This document shows, in pieces, positions 8,103 through 19,274 of a DNA stretch of 32,446 bases. Origin of the DNA: Sideroxydans sp. (GTDB taxonomy: Bacteria > Pseudomonadota > Gammaproteobacteria > Burkholderiales > Gallionellaceae); contig WOZO01000198.1 in assembly GCA_011620315.1 (NCBI GenBank), forward strand, positions 1-32,446, given 5' to 3'. Numbering within the stretch: the first letter of the stretch is position 1; each line of letters starts with the position of its first letter. Made by a program: the position numbers and the translations under genes. A model generated the notes under the pieces. That model saw nothing but the letters and a program-made list of their open reading frames with translations. It was not told where the DNA came from and searched no databases.

Positions 8103-9800
8103 CTAAGCTTTGTCCGCTTTGCAGTGATACATCGCCTGGTCGGCGGCGGCGATCAGCGTGGAGGATGTGCTGCCGTCCTGCGGAAAGCGGCTGTGGCCGA
8201 TGCTGCCGCCGGAGCGCAACTCGATATCCCGGTACGGAATGGGCGTTGCCAGAGCGGTCTTCACCTTGAGCACCATCTGCTCGATCTGCGCGCCGTTCCA
8301 CTCCCCCTCGAACAGGATGATGAACTCGTCGCCGCCCAGTCGCGCCGCCGTGTCGGATTCGCGCAGCAGGGTGCGCAGTCGCTGTGCGACCGCCTGCAAT
8401 ACCGCATCGCCTGCCCCGTGCCCGTGCGTGTCGTTGATGGTCTTGAAGTTGTCGAGGTCGATGAACAGCAACAGCAATTGCTGGTTCTGCCTCTTTGCGC
8501 GTGCCAGCGCATGTTCCAGCCGACCGAGGAACATGCGCCGGTTTGGCAGGCCGGTCAGGCTGTCGTGGCTGGCCAGATGGTCGAGCATCTCCTGCTGCAT
8601 CTGCAGGTCCTCGATCTGATGATTGATCTGTTTTTCCATCTGCATGATGCTGTACGCCAGTTCGCCGATCTCGTCTTTGCGTTCCACCGGCAGCGAACCG
8701 ATCTTGCCGTCGACTGAAAAACGTCTGACTTCTTCCACGATGCGATACAGGGGACGGTTGAATGCGCGCGCCAGAAAGATGGCGAGCAGGACCGACAGCG
8801 CGCTGAAGCTCAGCACGATGCCCAAGGTGATCGAGGCGAGCTGTTTGCTTTCCGATAGCACGCTCGCCAAAGGCTGCGACAGCCCCAGGATGAAACCGTC
8901 GCCGTCTTGCATACCGGGGATTCGCCTTTGATCAAAGGCGGCCACCAATGCCTCCGCAGAGGAGGGCAGGTTGGCGGTGACCAGATGCCAACTTTCACCC
9001 GCTTGCTTGGTCAGTAACGCGGCGATGGCGGGGAACTCATCCTGCACGCGGGCGTCCCGCCCGCGGTCGAAAGCGAAGCTGCGCGACGGGTCGGGGTGGA
9101 TCAGGTAGTCGCCCCGTGTGTTTGCCAGATACAGTTTCAACTCGGGCGGCAGGTCGGCGGCCAGTTGCGCGAACAGTCCCTGCAGGTCGACGTTGACCAC
9201 GATCAGGCCGATGGCGTGCCGGTTCGCATCGTGGATCGGTGCAGCGACCTGCAGTGCGGGGCGGTCCTCGCCGGCATGGGCGCCCGTCTCGTGGTTGATC
9301 ATGGCGCGCGAGACATAGATGCCGTCGCGCGGAAGCCGCAGGGTCTCGAACACATAAGGATAGTGGCCCTTCTCCTGCAGATCGTCGCCGCCGATGCGCA
9401 GCAGGCCGCCCATGCCGCGATCAACACGGATGCGCTCCATGCCGTGATTGGCCGATTCGATCAGGCGGATCTGGAAATATTCCGCGTGCACCGACATCAA
9501 TCCCGCGAATATCATCGCCACGTTATCCTCGCCGAGCGCCTGAAAACCGGGCGTGCTGCGTTGCAGGATGCGCGCGGCCTGCGGGTGCTGTGCCATCAGG
9601 CGCACATCGGCTTTCACGTCGTTCAGGGCAACCGTCACCTGCCGCATCAACACATTGGTGGCCGTGAGCAGGCGTTCTTCGGATGAATTCACCAGCTGCT
9701 CGCGGCTGGCCTGATAGGCGAAGTAACCGGTCAGGCCGGTGCCGAGCAGGCCGACCATGACCAGCACCAGACCGAGACGCCAGGCGATGGGGAATCTCAT
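8103..9800 (-). CDS. Membrane diguanylate cyclase (periplasmic sensor-HAMP-GGDEF)
   Basis: 565-residue c-di-GMP synthase. Membrane segment 1 is at 7-29. A periplasmic sensor of Cache-like appearance spans about 30-320 (PALQVAAPIHDANRHAIGLIVVNVDL, DYLIHPDPS). Membrane segment 2 is at about 322-344, a HAMP-like linker at 345-398 and the GGDEF domain at about 405-565. The signature GGDEF (489-493) is intact, and the inhibitory I-site RESD (480-483) sits exactly five residues before it, so an active, product-inhibited enzyme is expected. Its ATG overlaps the TGA of the upstream PotD-like gene (ATGA), implying one transcript and balanced translation. The two probably form a ligand-sensing pair in the periplasm. 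Confidence 0.93.
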   Translation of the reverse strand: MRFPIAWRLGLVLVMVGLLGTGLTGYFAYQASREQLVNSSEERLLTATNVLMRQVTVALNDVKADVRLMAQHPQAARILQRSTPGFQALGEDNVAMIFAGLMSVHAEYFQIRLIESANHGMERIRVDRGMGGLLRIGGDDLQEKGHYPYVFETLRLPRDGIYVSRAMINHETGAHAGEDRPALQVAAPIHDANRHAIGLIVVNVDLQGLFAQLAADLPPELKLYLANTRGDYLIHPDPSRSFAFDRGRDARVQDEFPAIAALLTKQAGESWHLVTANLPSSAEALVAAFDQRRIPGMQDGDGFILGLSQPLASVLSESKQLASITLGIVLSFSALSVLLAIFLARAFNRPLYRIVEEVRRFSVDGKIGSLPVERKDEIGELAYSIMQMEKQINHQIEDLQMQQEMLDHLASHDSLTGLPNRRMFLGRLEHALARAKRQNQQLLLLFIDLDNFKTINDTHGHGAGDAVLQAVAQRLRTLLRESDTAARLGGDEFIILFEGEWNGAQIEQMVLKVKTALATPIPYRDIELRSGGSIGHSRFPQDGSTSSTLIAAADQAMYHCKADKA

Positions 9801-10852
9801 TGCGCCAACACCCGCGACAGGCGATCACCGGAGCGGATGCGCGACCAGAGCTCCTCGCGCCAGGCGGTATCTTCCGGCGGTTGCAGCCATACCGACTTGC
9901 CCTTGGGCTGGCCGTTATCGTCATCGCTCAAGGTGTTGGACAAGCCTTGTCGCTCGACCAGCAGGCGGCTGGCCTGTGTATCCAGCAGATGGTCTATCCA
10001 GGCATGCGCCAGTTGCATGTGTTTCGCGTCGCGCGTGACGCTCCAGCAATCCAGCCAGGCCAGTGCGCCCTCCTGCGGGATCACGTAGCCGATGTCGGCA
10101 CCGGCTTCCTGGAGCATGTGCACCTGCTGCATGCCATAGTTGGCGAACATCAGCGCGGCACCGTGCTGCATGAACAGGTGGTTCGCTTCTTCGGGCTGGG
10201 TATAGAAGCCGAGCGCATTGCGCCGCAACTCGATCAGGCGTGCGGCGGCGCGCGGAAAATCGTCGGGTGCGATGCGGAACGGGGAGGCAAGCTGCAGCGA
10301 CTGCGCCGCCAGCGAGAAGTTGTGCGTGCCGCCGTCGTAGGCCACCACTTTGCCGCGATAGCGTTGATCCCACAGCGCGTTGATGGAACGCGGCGGGGTG
10401 GTGAACTGCTTGCGGTCGTAGATCAGCCCCATCTGCGCATAGGTGAAGGGAATGGCATACGCCTTGCCGTTGCGCATCAGGCCGGGGATGGCGGCGAGAT
10501 CGCGGAAACGCGCCAACTGCTTGCGCGTGTTGGGGATGGCGTCGGGATTTAAGGCTTGCACCAGATTGGCCGCGAGGTAGCGCTGCAGCTCGGCGGCGTT
10601 GACGGCGAACACATCGAAACTATGGGTGTTGAGCTTCTCCCATAGCGTGGCATCTGCGGTGACGACGGTCAGTTCGACCCGCACGCCATGCTGTTGTTCG
10701 AACGACTTTACCACTTCGGGTTCTGCATAACCGGGCCAGGCCAGCACGCGCAACACCGCTTGCTCCGCGCTGGCGGGCGTCGCGGCCAGTAGCAGCAGCG
10801 ACAAGGCAGGCAGCAGCAATCTACGGAGGACAGAGGCAAGGCGGGCGGTCAT
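9797..10852 (-). CDS. PotD/PotF-like periplasmic binding protein
   Basis: Type II periplasmic solute-binding protein of about 351 residues from the ATG at 10852; in-frame upstream codons exist but add a sequence that would precede the signal peptide. Signal peptide: basic MTARLASVLRR, hydrophobic core LLLPALSLLLLAA, cleavage after ATPASA. The mature part begins with VLRVLAWPGYAEPEVVKSFE, the characteristic opening of spermidine/putrescine-binding proteins (VLYVYNWxxY), followed by DVFAVNAAELQRYL. No ABC permease or ATPase accompanies it; instead it is ATGA-coupled to a membrane GGDEF protein. This is the arrangement expected of a sensory binding protein such as Vibrio NspS, which signals through MbaA. 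The ligand could be a polyamine, but that is inference. Confidence 0.88.
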   Translation of the reverse strand: MTARLASVLRRLLLPALSLLLLAATPASAEQAVLRVLAWPGYAEPEVVKSFEQQHGVRVELTVVTADATLWEKLNTHSFDVFAVNAAELQRYLAANLVQALNPDAIPNTRKQLARFRDLAAIPGLMRNGKAYAIPFTYAQMGLIYDRKQFTTPPRSINALWDQRYRGKVVAYDGGTHNFSLAAQSLQLASPFRIAPDDFPRAAARLIELRRNALGFYTQPEEANHLFMQHGAALMFANYGMQQVHMLQEAGADIGYVIPQEGALAWLDCWSVTRDAKHMQLAHAWIDHLLDTQASRLLVERQGLSNTLSDDDNGQPKGKSVWLQPPEDTAWREELWSRIRSGDRLSRVLAQ

Positions 10853-10859
10853 GGAGCGC

Positions 10860-10888
10860 ACCCTAACCCGCGCGACAAAGCCGGTCAA
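10860..10888 (-). promoter_or_regulatory. Candidate promoter of the binding protein-GGDEF operon
   Basis: TTGACC (10888-10883), 17 bases, TAGGGT (10865-10860) on the minus strand, nearly the same as the riboswitch promoter. A start about 7 bases downstream would fall at or next to the ATG at 10852, giving a leaderless message, which fits the lack of a ribosome-binding site. Weak -10 element, so tentative. Confidence 0.35.
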
Positions 10889-10929
10889 TACGCCGGAGGA
10901 ATCGGAAACGGCAGCGCTGCAAGTCAAAT

Positions 10930-10953
10930 GAACGCTTGGGGCGGCAAGCGTTC
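10930..10953 (-). terminator. Perfect 9-bp hairpin, candidate terminator
   Basis: GAACGCTTG and CAAGCGTTC form a perfect 9-bp stem around a 6-base loop. On the minus strand it follows the stop of the decayed chemoreceptor tail by about 10 bases and is followed by ATTTGACTTG, only moderately T-rich. It probably ended the ancestral chemoreceptor transcript and still separates it from the downstream operon. Confidence 0.5.
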
Positions 10954-10962
10954 GCCATGCGT

Positions 10963-11220
10963 TCAGACCATGAAGCGTCGCGTGGCTTCGTTCAGGCTGT
11001 GCGCGGTGCCACCATGCGTTCCGATTTGCGCACGCACAGCGAAGTCAGCTTGACTGTTTCTTAAGAGCCGCTCTGGTTCTCCTCGATACGCTTGGGCACC
11101 AGACCGGCCGGCATCCGCTGAACATTCGCCGCCTCGCGCACGGCATTGGTGTTCCCTTCGGAGATGATGACCGTGGACGCGGCATCGATGCGCGTGTGCG
11201 GCCCAATTTGGTTTAGGCAA
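10963..11220 (-). pseudogene. Decayed C-terminal tail of a methyl-accepting chemotaxis protein (tentative)
   Basis: No intact gene fills 10853-11254. On the minus strand two frames carry pieces resembling the end of a chemoreceptor signalling domain. One frame (about 11205-11061) reads RIDAASTVIISEGNTNAV then VREAANVQR and RIEENQSG, like the EQS..a..eIa.nv..i..m.eeN helix of chemoreceptors. After a stop and frame change a second piece ends TAHSLNEATRRFMV at 10963, like the usual L..L...v.RFkV terminus. A hairpin follows directly. The assignment rests on pattern resemblance only. Confidence 0.35.
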
Positions 11221-11254
11221 GAAGCGGATAATCTTGGATGAGCAGACCGTCGGC

Positions 11255-13792
11255 TCAGAGTTCTCCGGACCGGGGAAATGTTTCGTTCGTCCGCATCCGA
11301 TCCAGCAATTCCTCGAATGCCCCGACTGGAAGCGGTTTGCCGAACAGGTATCCCTGATAGGCCATGCAGCCGTTCTGGCGCAGGAAGCTGAGCTGGTCTG
11401 TTGTCTCCACGCCTTCCGCGATCACGTTGAGATTGAAATGGCGTGCCAGACTGATGATGGTCTGCACCATGGTCGCATCGTCGATATCGCTGGTGATGTT
11501 GCGCACAAAACTCTGGTCGATCTTGATCTGGTCCAGCGGCAGTTGCTTGAGATAGGCCAGCGAGGAATAGCCCGTTCCGAAATCGTCCAGCGACAGGCGG
11601 ATGCCCTGCGCCTTCAGCGCATGCATCTTGCCGATCACATCGGACACGTCGCTCAGCACCACGCTCTCGGTCAGCTCCAGCTTCAGGCGCGACGGGACAA
11701 CCTGGTACTTGTCGATCATTTGCGCGACGTGCTGCACGAAGTCGTGGCGTTTGAACTGTTGCGCGCTGACGTTGATGGCGAGCTTGAGATCGCGCGTGCG
11801 TTCGTGTTCGCTCCAGCTTGCCAGCTGTTTGCATGCCGTTTCCAATACCCAGTTGCCGATCTCCTGAATCAGCGAGCTGTCTTCGGCGATGGGGATGAAG
11901 CGGGCAGGCGGGATCATGCCGCGTTGCGGGTGGATCCAGCGTATCAGTGCTTCCGCCCCCAGCGGGCGCAGCGCGCTGTCCAACTGCACCTGGTAATGCA
12001 ACTGGAACTGTCCGTTGGGCAGTGCTTGGCGCAGTTCCGCTTCCAAGGCGGCGCGGCTCTCTACTTCGAACTGCATGGCGGGGTCGAAGAAGCGCACGGC
12101 ATTGCGTCCCGATTCCTTGGCCTGATACATCGCCATATCCGCGTGTTTGAGCAGATCGTCGACGCTTTCCCGGTCGCCTCGGTACAGGCACACCCCTATG
12201 CTCGGCGAGCTGTGGTACTCGTTTTCGTTGAGGAGATAGGGCCGGGCCAGTGCGGCGCGGATCTTTTCGGCGATCACAGCCGCTTTTTGCGACGCCTCGC
12301 TGCTATCCGCGTCCAGCTCCTCGATCAGGATGACGAACTCGTCACCGCCGATGCGCGCCACCGTGTCCATATCGCGCACGCAATGCTGCATACGCTTGGC
12401 AACCTCTATCAGCAACAGATCGCCATGGTCGTGTCCCAGTGTGTCGTTCAGTGTCTTGAAACGGTCCATGTCGAGGAACAGCAGCGCGCCGTGCAGACGG
12501 TTGCGTGCCGATGCCGCAACCGACTGCTGCAACCGTTCCAGCAGGAAGCGGCGATTGGGCAGCTTGGTCAGCGTGTCGTAGAACGCGAGGCTGAAGATCT
12601 CCTCTTCCGCCTGTTTGCGGTTGGTGATGTCGCTGAAGATCGCCACATACTCGGTGTTCTCACCTTTGGGGTTCTTCACTGCGGTGATGGTCAGCCATTT
12701 CGGGTAGATCTGTCCGTTCTTGCGCTTGTCCCATATCTCGCCGCTCCAGGAGCCATGCTCCAGCAGATGCCTCCACATCGCCGCATAGAATTCCCTGCCG
12801 TGACGCCCGGAACTCAGGATGCGCGGATTCTTGCCCAGCACATCTTCGGCGCTGAAGCCGGTGATGACCTGAAAAGCATGGTTGACGCGGATGATGTTGC
12901 CGTTGGCGTCGGTGATCATGATCGCTTCATGGGTCTCGAACGCGATGGCCGCGACGCGCAACTGGCTTTCGGTGCGTTTGCGTTCGTCGATCTGCTGCTG
13001 CAGCAGCAGGTTGTTCTGCAGCGTCCTCGCCTCGATCTTCCTGGCGGTCTGCGCGATCAGCCACAGTGCCAGGCTGTATCCCGCCAGACGCTGTACGTGC
13101 CATCCCCACCACGGCCAATCCCAGATGCTGGAGTATGCGAAGGCGAGTGCCGCCGTGGACAGTATGAGGCACTGGAAAGAGAACAGCAGATCCTCGGCTT
13201 TGTCCGAAGCACGGTAGGCGAGATACAACCTCGCGGCAGCGGCCAGCAGGAACATCCCGCCGACGATGTTCAACGCCACGGCGGCGGAAGTGAATTCGCC
13301 CGATTCGAGCATAAGGGGGAGCTGCTCGGGCAAGAGCAGCGAATAACCGCCCAGCGCGACCGCGATCAAAACCGCTGCCGACGGCAAATGGCGCAGTGCC
13401 GGTTGGAAGGCGTGGGACGGCAGCCAGACCAGCGCGAACAGCAGGCTGCCGACAACGGTCGCCAGACTATGCAGCCATACGAACTGATTGCCGACCGGGA
13501 TCAGCGCATGCTGGCCATCCAGAAGTCCCATGGCCAGCAGCGCGGCCGCGATCCGGTGATTGAAGCTGCTGCCTTCGCCGATGATGTTCAAACGCAGCAA
13601 CAGATAAGCGACCATCGCGGAGATGACCGCGCCGGCCATCTCGATCGCACCGTGCAATGCCGGATTTGGCAGCAGCATGGGTTTGCCCAAGCCTTCCAGC
13701 GCCATGCTGAGTGCTTGCACCAGCAGGCCGAAGGCGAAGACGGCGGCCATCAGCATGCGCAAGCGTAAGGAAGCAGAGCGGGAGGTCGACAT
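11255..13792 (-). CDS. Membrane PAS-GGDEF-EAL c-di-GMP signalling protein
   Basis: 845 residues. The N-terminal 250 residues hold about seven to eight membrane segments forming a MASE-like integral sensor. A short coiled coil (about 252-278), a PAS domain with PAC tail (about 280-395; IMITDANGNIIRVNHAF, EYVAIFSDITNRKQAEEE), a GGDEF domain (about 400-570) and an EAL domain (about 580-835) follow. GGDEF (482-486) and the I-site RDMD (473-476) are intact. The EAL domain keeps EAL (614-616), DDFGTGYSS (736-744) and IAEGVE (791-796), so both synthesis and hydrolysis of c-di-GMP are possible; net direction cannot be told. The gene stands alone, about 0.4 kb upstream of the binding protein-GGDEF operon on the same strand. 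Confidence 0.94.
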   Translation of the reverse strand: MSTSRSASLRLRMLMAAVFAFGLLVQALSMALEGLGKPMLLPNPALHGAIEMAGAVISAMVAYLLLRLNIIGEGSSFNHRIAAALLAMGLLDGQHALIPVGNQFVWLHSLATVVGSLLFALVWLPSHAFQPALRHLPSAAVLIAVALGGYSLLLPEQLPLMLESGEFTSAAVALNIVGGMFLLAAAARLYLAYRASDKAEDLLFSFQCLILSTAALAFAYSSIWDWPWWGWHVQRLAGYSLALWLIAQTARKIEARTLQNNLLLQQQIDERKRTESQLRVAAIAFETHEAIMITDANGNIIRVNHAFQVITGFSAEDVLGKNPRILSSGRHGREFYAAMWRHLLEHGSWSGEIWDKRKNGQIYPKWLTITAVKNPKGENTEYVAIFSDITNRKQAEEEIFSLAFYDTLTKLPNRRFLLERLQQSVAASARNRLHGALLFLDMDRFKTLNDTLGHDHGDLLLIEVAKRMQHCVRDMDTVARIGGDEFVILIEELDADSSEASQKAAVIAEKIRAALARPYLLNENEYHSSPSIGVCLYRGDRESVDDLLKHADMAMYQAKESGRNAVRFFDPAMQFEVESRAALEAELRQALPNGQFQLHYQVQLDSALRPLGAEALIRWIHPQRGMIPPARFIPIAEDSSLIQEIGNWVLETACKQLASWSEHERTRDLKLAINVSAQQFKRHDFVQHVAQMIDKYQVVPSRLKLELTESVVLSDVSDVIGKMHALKAQGIRLSLDDFGTGYSSLAYLKQLPLDQIKIDQSFVRNITSDIDDATMVQTIISLARHFNLNVIAEGVETTDQLSFLRQNGCMAYQGYLFGKPLPVGAFEELLDRMRTNETFPRSGEL

Positions 13793-13892
13793 GGGTCATC
13801 CGTGATAGTTCGAGCGCAACCCTAACCATACACGGGGTTTTTGTCCATAACTCCGACAGCCTATTTATCTGAGGCAGCCGTTGTCAGGAGGC

Positions 13893-14792
13893 TCAGACTG
13901 CCGGGGGAGTTTCGCCGCCCAGCACCTCGACGATGGCGGGCAGCAGTTTTTTCAGCTCGCCGCTCATCAGGGCGAAGTCGGCATCGAAGGCGTCGTCCTG
14001 CGCGTCGCCGCCGGCCTGCTCCTTGAGCAGGTCAAGCGCTTGCAGGCGTTTGATCTGGCCGTTCTCGTGCAGCACGAAAGAGATGCGGTCGTACCATGTC
14101 ATCGCCAGCCTGGTCACTTCCTTGCCGCCGCTGATGTGCTTGGCGATCTCTTCCGCTTCCAGCGAATGGCGCACGTAACGCACGGTGGCCTTTTCCTCGC
14201 CCGAGGCGCGCAGTTCGCAATCGCGGTCGACGGTGAACACCAAGGGCAGATCCTCACCCGCCAGCCACGCGGTCATCGCGGTGGTGGGGGCGACTTCCGT
14301 CTTGAGCGGCGTGAAGGCGATGCCGTCCACCGATTTCACCAGCAGTTCGACCAACTCATCCGCCTTGGACAGATTGGCGGCGTCCAGCACCAGCAGGCCC
14401 GCTTCAGTATCTATCCACGCACAGCTGCGGCGACGCACGGCGAAGGCGCGCGGCAGCAACTCGTCGGTGACCGCCTCCTTGAGCTGCTTCATCTGTTTGC
14501 GGCCCGGCTTGTAGCCCTGCTGCTCTTCCATCTCCACCGCGCGCGCCTTGCAGATGGTGTTGATGACCGAGGCGGGCAGCAGCTTCTTCTCCGCACCGAG
14601 GCAGATCAGCATCTGTTTGCCCAGCGTGTGCACGAAGGTCGGCTCGCCTTCCTTGGGCGGTATCCAGCCCACGCGCTGCAGTTCCAGACCGGAGCAGGGC
14701 TGCAGTGCGTGTGCGGAAAGTTTCTCTTCCAGTTGTTCGGGGGTGACGTCCCATTTGTTGAGACGATAGATGATCAGATTCTTGAACCACAT
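13893..14792 (-). CDS. rdgC: Recombination-associated protein RdgC
   Basis: 299-residue nucleoid-associated, ring-forming DNA-binding protein; in E. coli RdgC restrains RecA-promoted recombination. The N-terminus MWFKNLIIYRL is the family signature, followed by the expected EEKLSAHALQPCSGLE..GWIPP segment. KLLPASVINTICKARAVEMEEQQGYKPGRK (split here as KLLPASVINT and KARAVEMEEQQGYKPGRKQ) is also characteristic, and length matches the approximately 300-residue family. It lies downstream of parC on the same strand after a hairpin, with 89 bases between, so it likely has its own promoter. Start ATG at 14792. Confidence 0.95.
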   Translation of the reverse strand: MWFKNLIIYRLNKWDVTPEQLEEKLSAHALQPCSGLELQRVGWIPPKEGEPTFVHTLGKQMLICLGAEKKLLPASVINTICKARAVEMEEQQGYKPGRKQMKQLKEAVTDELLPRAFAVRRRSCAWIDTEAGLLVLDAANLSKADELVELLVKSVDGIAFTPLKTEVAPTTAMTAWLAGEDLPLVFTVDRDCELRASGEEKATVRYVRHSLEAEEIAKHISGGKEVTRLAMTWYDRISFVLHENGQIKRLQALDLLKEQAGGDAQDDAFDADFALMSGELKKLLPAIVEVLGGETPPAV

Positions 14793-14842
14793 GATTGCGT
14801 TTTGCCTTGCAGAAAAAAGGGCGCGATTCTAGCGCGGATGCG

Positions 14843-14870
14843 CGCGGGCGCCGTTGTGGCGACACCCGCG
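14843..14870 (-). terminator. Hairpin downstream of parC
   Basis: On the minus strand CGCGGG-tgt-CGCC, a 5-base loop, then GGCG-CCCGCG form a GC-rich stem of about 10 bp with a 3-base bulge, starting 12 bases after the parC stop. A TTTTTT run occurs only about 23 bases beyond the stem, so this is an imperfect intrinsic terminator at best. It overlaps the rdgC promoter region. Confidence 0.4.
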
Positions 14871-14881
14871 ACGCGCATGAC

Positions 14882-17270
14882 TTACGATTGCAAACCGACC
14901 ACGACTGCCTTGCCTTTCAGCGCCAGCACTTTACCCATGCGGGCGCGTTTGCCGAAATGGTTTTGCAGGTCGCGGTCGTTGAGTTGCATCGTCTGTTCCT
15001 TGCTGCCGGACGAGGTGATCACGCTGACCTTGGGCTGGCGGGTCACGGTCGCGGCGACCAGCTCGTCGTCCTCTGTCATTCCCATTATCACAACTCCCTT
15101 GCCGCCGCCCGCGAGCTGTTTCATCTCGGCCAGCAGGAAGGCGAGCAGACGGCCCGATTTGCAGGCCGCCACCACCAGCGCATTGTCGGACGGTGTGAAC
15201 AGTGCGGGTGCCAATATCGCTTCACCTTCCACGCTGATGAACTGTTTACCCGCCTTGTTGCGGCCGACCATGTTGCCCAGCGTGCAGGTGAAGCCGTAAC
15301 CGGCGGCGGTGGCCAGCAGCACATGTTGTTCCGCTTTGCCGCACAGCACATGCACGATCTTCGCGCCGGTCGCCACCTCGATCAGCGTCGCCAGCGGCAC
15401 GCCGTCGCCGCGACCGCCCGGCAGCAGGTGTACTGGGATGCTGCACACTCGGCCGTTGCTGCAGATCACGATGCAGTGGTCGGTGGTGCGGCACTCGAAC
15501 GCGCCCAGTAAGGCATCGCCGTCCTTGAACGAGATGCCGGCCAGGTCGAGGCCGTGGCCCTGGCGTGTGCGGCCCCAGTGTTTCTTCGAGATCAGCACGG
15601 TCACCGGTTCGTCCACCACTTGCGTGGTCAGTACCACGCGTTCGGCTTCCTCGATCAGCGTGCGGCGCTCGTCGCCGTAGGTCTTGATGTCCTCGTCGAT
15701 CTCCTTCGCCACGCGGCGGCGCATCATGGCATCGGAGCCGAGCAGCTTGCCCAGTTCCTCGCCTTCGTCCTTCAGCTGTTTCAACTCGCGCTCGATCTTG
15801 ATGCCTTCCATCTTCGCCAACTGGCGCAGGCGGATCTCGAGGATGTCCTCGGCCTGCCGGTCGGACAGGTCGAAGCGTTCGATCAGTGCAGCTTTCGGTT
15901 CATCCGATTCGCGGATCAGCGCGATCACCTCGTCCAGATTCAGATACACGATCATGCGACCGTCGAGGATGTGGATGCGGTCGTTGACCTGCGCCAGACG
16001 GTGTTCGCAACGGCGACGCACGGTGCCCAAACGGAACTCTGCCCACTCGCGCAGGATCTCCGCCAACGGCTTCTGGCGCGGACGACCATCGAGGCTGATC
16101 ATCACCATGTTCAACTGCAGCGAACTCTCCAAACTGGTGTGCGCCAGCAGGATGGTCATCAACTCTTCCGACGACTGGCGGCTGGACTTCGGTTCGAACA
16201 CCAGACGCACCGCCTGATCCTTGTCCGATTCGTCGGTCACCCTGTCCAGCACCGACAGCAGCAGTTGCTTGCTCTGCACCTGCTCCTGCGTCAGCGCCTT
16301 CTTGTTGGCGCGCACCTTGGGATTGGTGAGGTCCTCGATCTCTTCCATGATCTTCTTGGCCGAGGTGCCGTGCGGCAGTTCGTACACCGCCACGCGCCAC
16401 TGGCCGCGCGCCAGTTCTTCGATCTTCCAGCGCGCGCGCATCTTGAGCGAACCGCGCCCGGTGCGGTAGCACTCGGCGATCTCGCGCGGCGAGGAGATGA
16501 TCTGCCCGCCGCTGGGCAGGTCGGGGCCGCCGATCGAGGCCAGCAATTCCTCGTCTGAACATTGCGGATCGCGCACGCAGATCGCGGCGGCGGTGCCGAT
16601 CTCGCACAGGTTATGCGAGGGAATCTCGGTCGCCATGCCCACCGCGATGCCGGATGCGCCGTTGAGCAGCACCATGGGCAGGCGCGCCGGCAACATGGCC
16701 GGCTCGTCGAAGTGGCCGTCGTAGTTCGGCTTCATGTCCACCGTGCCCATGTTCAGCTCGGACAGCAGCAGATCGGCGATCGGCGTCAAACGCGCTTCGG
16801 TGTATCGCATCGCGGCGGCGTTGTCGCCGTCGCGCGAACCGAAGTTGCCCTGGCCGTCCACCAGCGGATAGCGCATGGAGAAGCTCTGCGCCAGACGCAC
16901 CATCGCTTCGTACGCGGACGAGTCGCCGTGCGGGTGGAACTTGCCCAGCACCTCGCCCACCACGCGCGCGGATTTCACATGCTTGCTGTTGTGCGCCAGT
17001 CCCATCTCGCGCATCGCATACAGGATGCGGCGCTGCACCGGCTTCTGGCCGTCGCACACGTCGGGCAGGGCGCGGCCTTTGACCACCGACACCGCATATT
17101 CCAGATAGGCACGTTCGGCGTATTGCGCCAGCGGCACCGAGTCGCCGTCCGGCGGCGGTGGCAGCGGGGCGAAGCGGTCGGCAGCGCCATTGCCGCCATC
17201 GCCAGCGGCAGTGGTTTCCTGCACGGCGTCTTCCGGTTGTTCGTTCTCTTCTTCGAAAAGTTGTGGCAGA

Positions 17271-17278
<8 letters not shown>
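14882..17278 (-). CDS. parC: DNA topoisomerase IV subunit A
   Basis: Breakage-reunion subunit of topoisomerase IV, which decatenates daughter chromosomes. 798 residues, somewhat longer than E. coli ParC (752), mainly through a roughly 45-residue acidic/proline-rich N-terminal extension before [19 protein letters not shown]. The catalytic tyrosine is in [11 protein letters not shown]. The quinolone-region segment [14 protein letters not shown] keeps Ser and Glu at the positions equivalent to E. coli S80 and E84, the susceptible state. A beta-pinwheel C-terminal domain ends the chain. Its start lies inside the end of parE (8-base overlap), so the subunits are coupled. ParC rather than GyrA is indicated by the parE partner and the degenerate C-terminal domain. 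Confidence 0.96.
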
Positions 17279-19241
<1,963 letters not shown>

Positions 19242-19274
19242 CGGAGACTCCTGATTAGAACAACTTGCTGATTA

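Noticed and set aside
7680-8717. 345-residue plus-strand open frame across the riboswitch region
   Set aside because: Overlaps the GGDEF gene antisense and the riboswitch, no ribosome-binding site and no recognisable domain.
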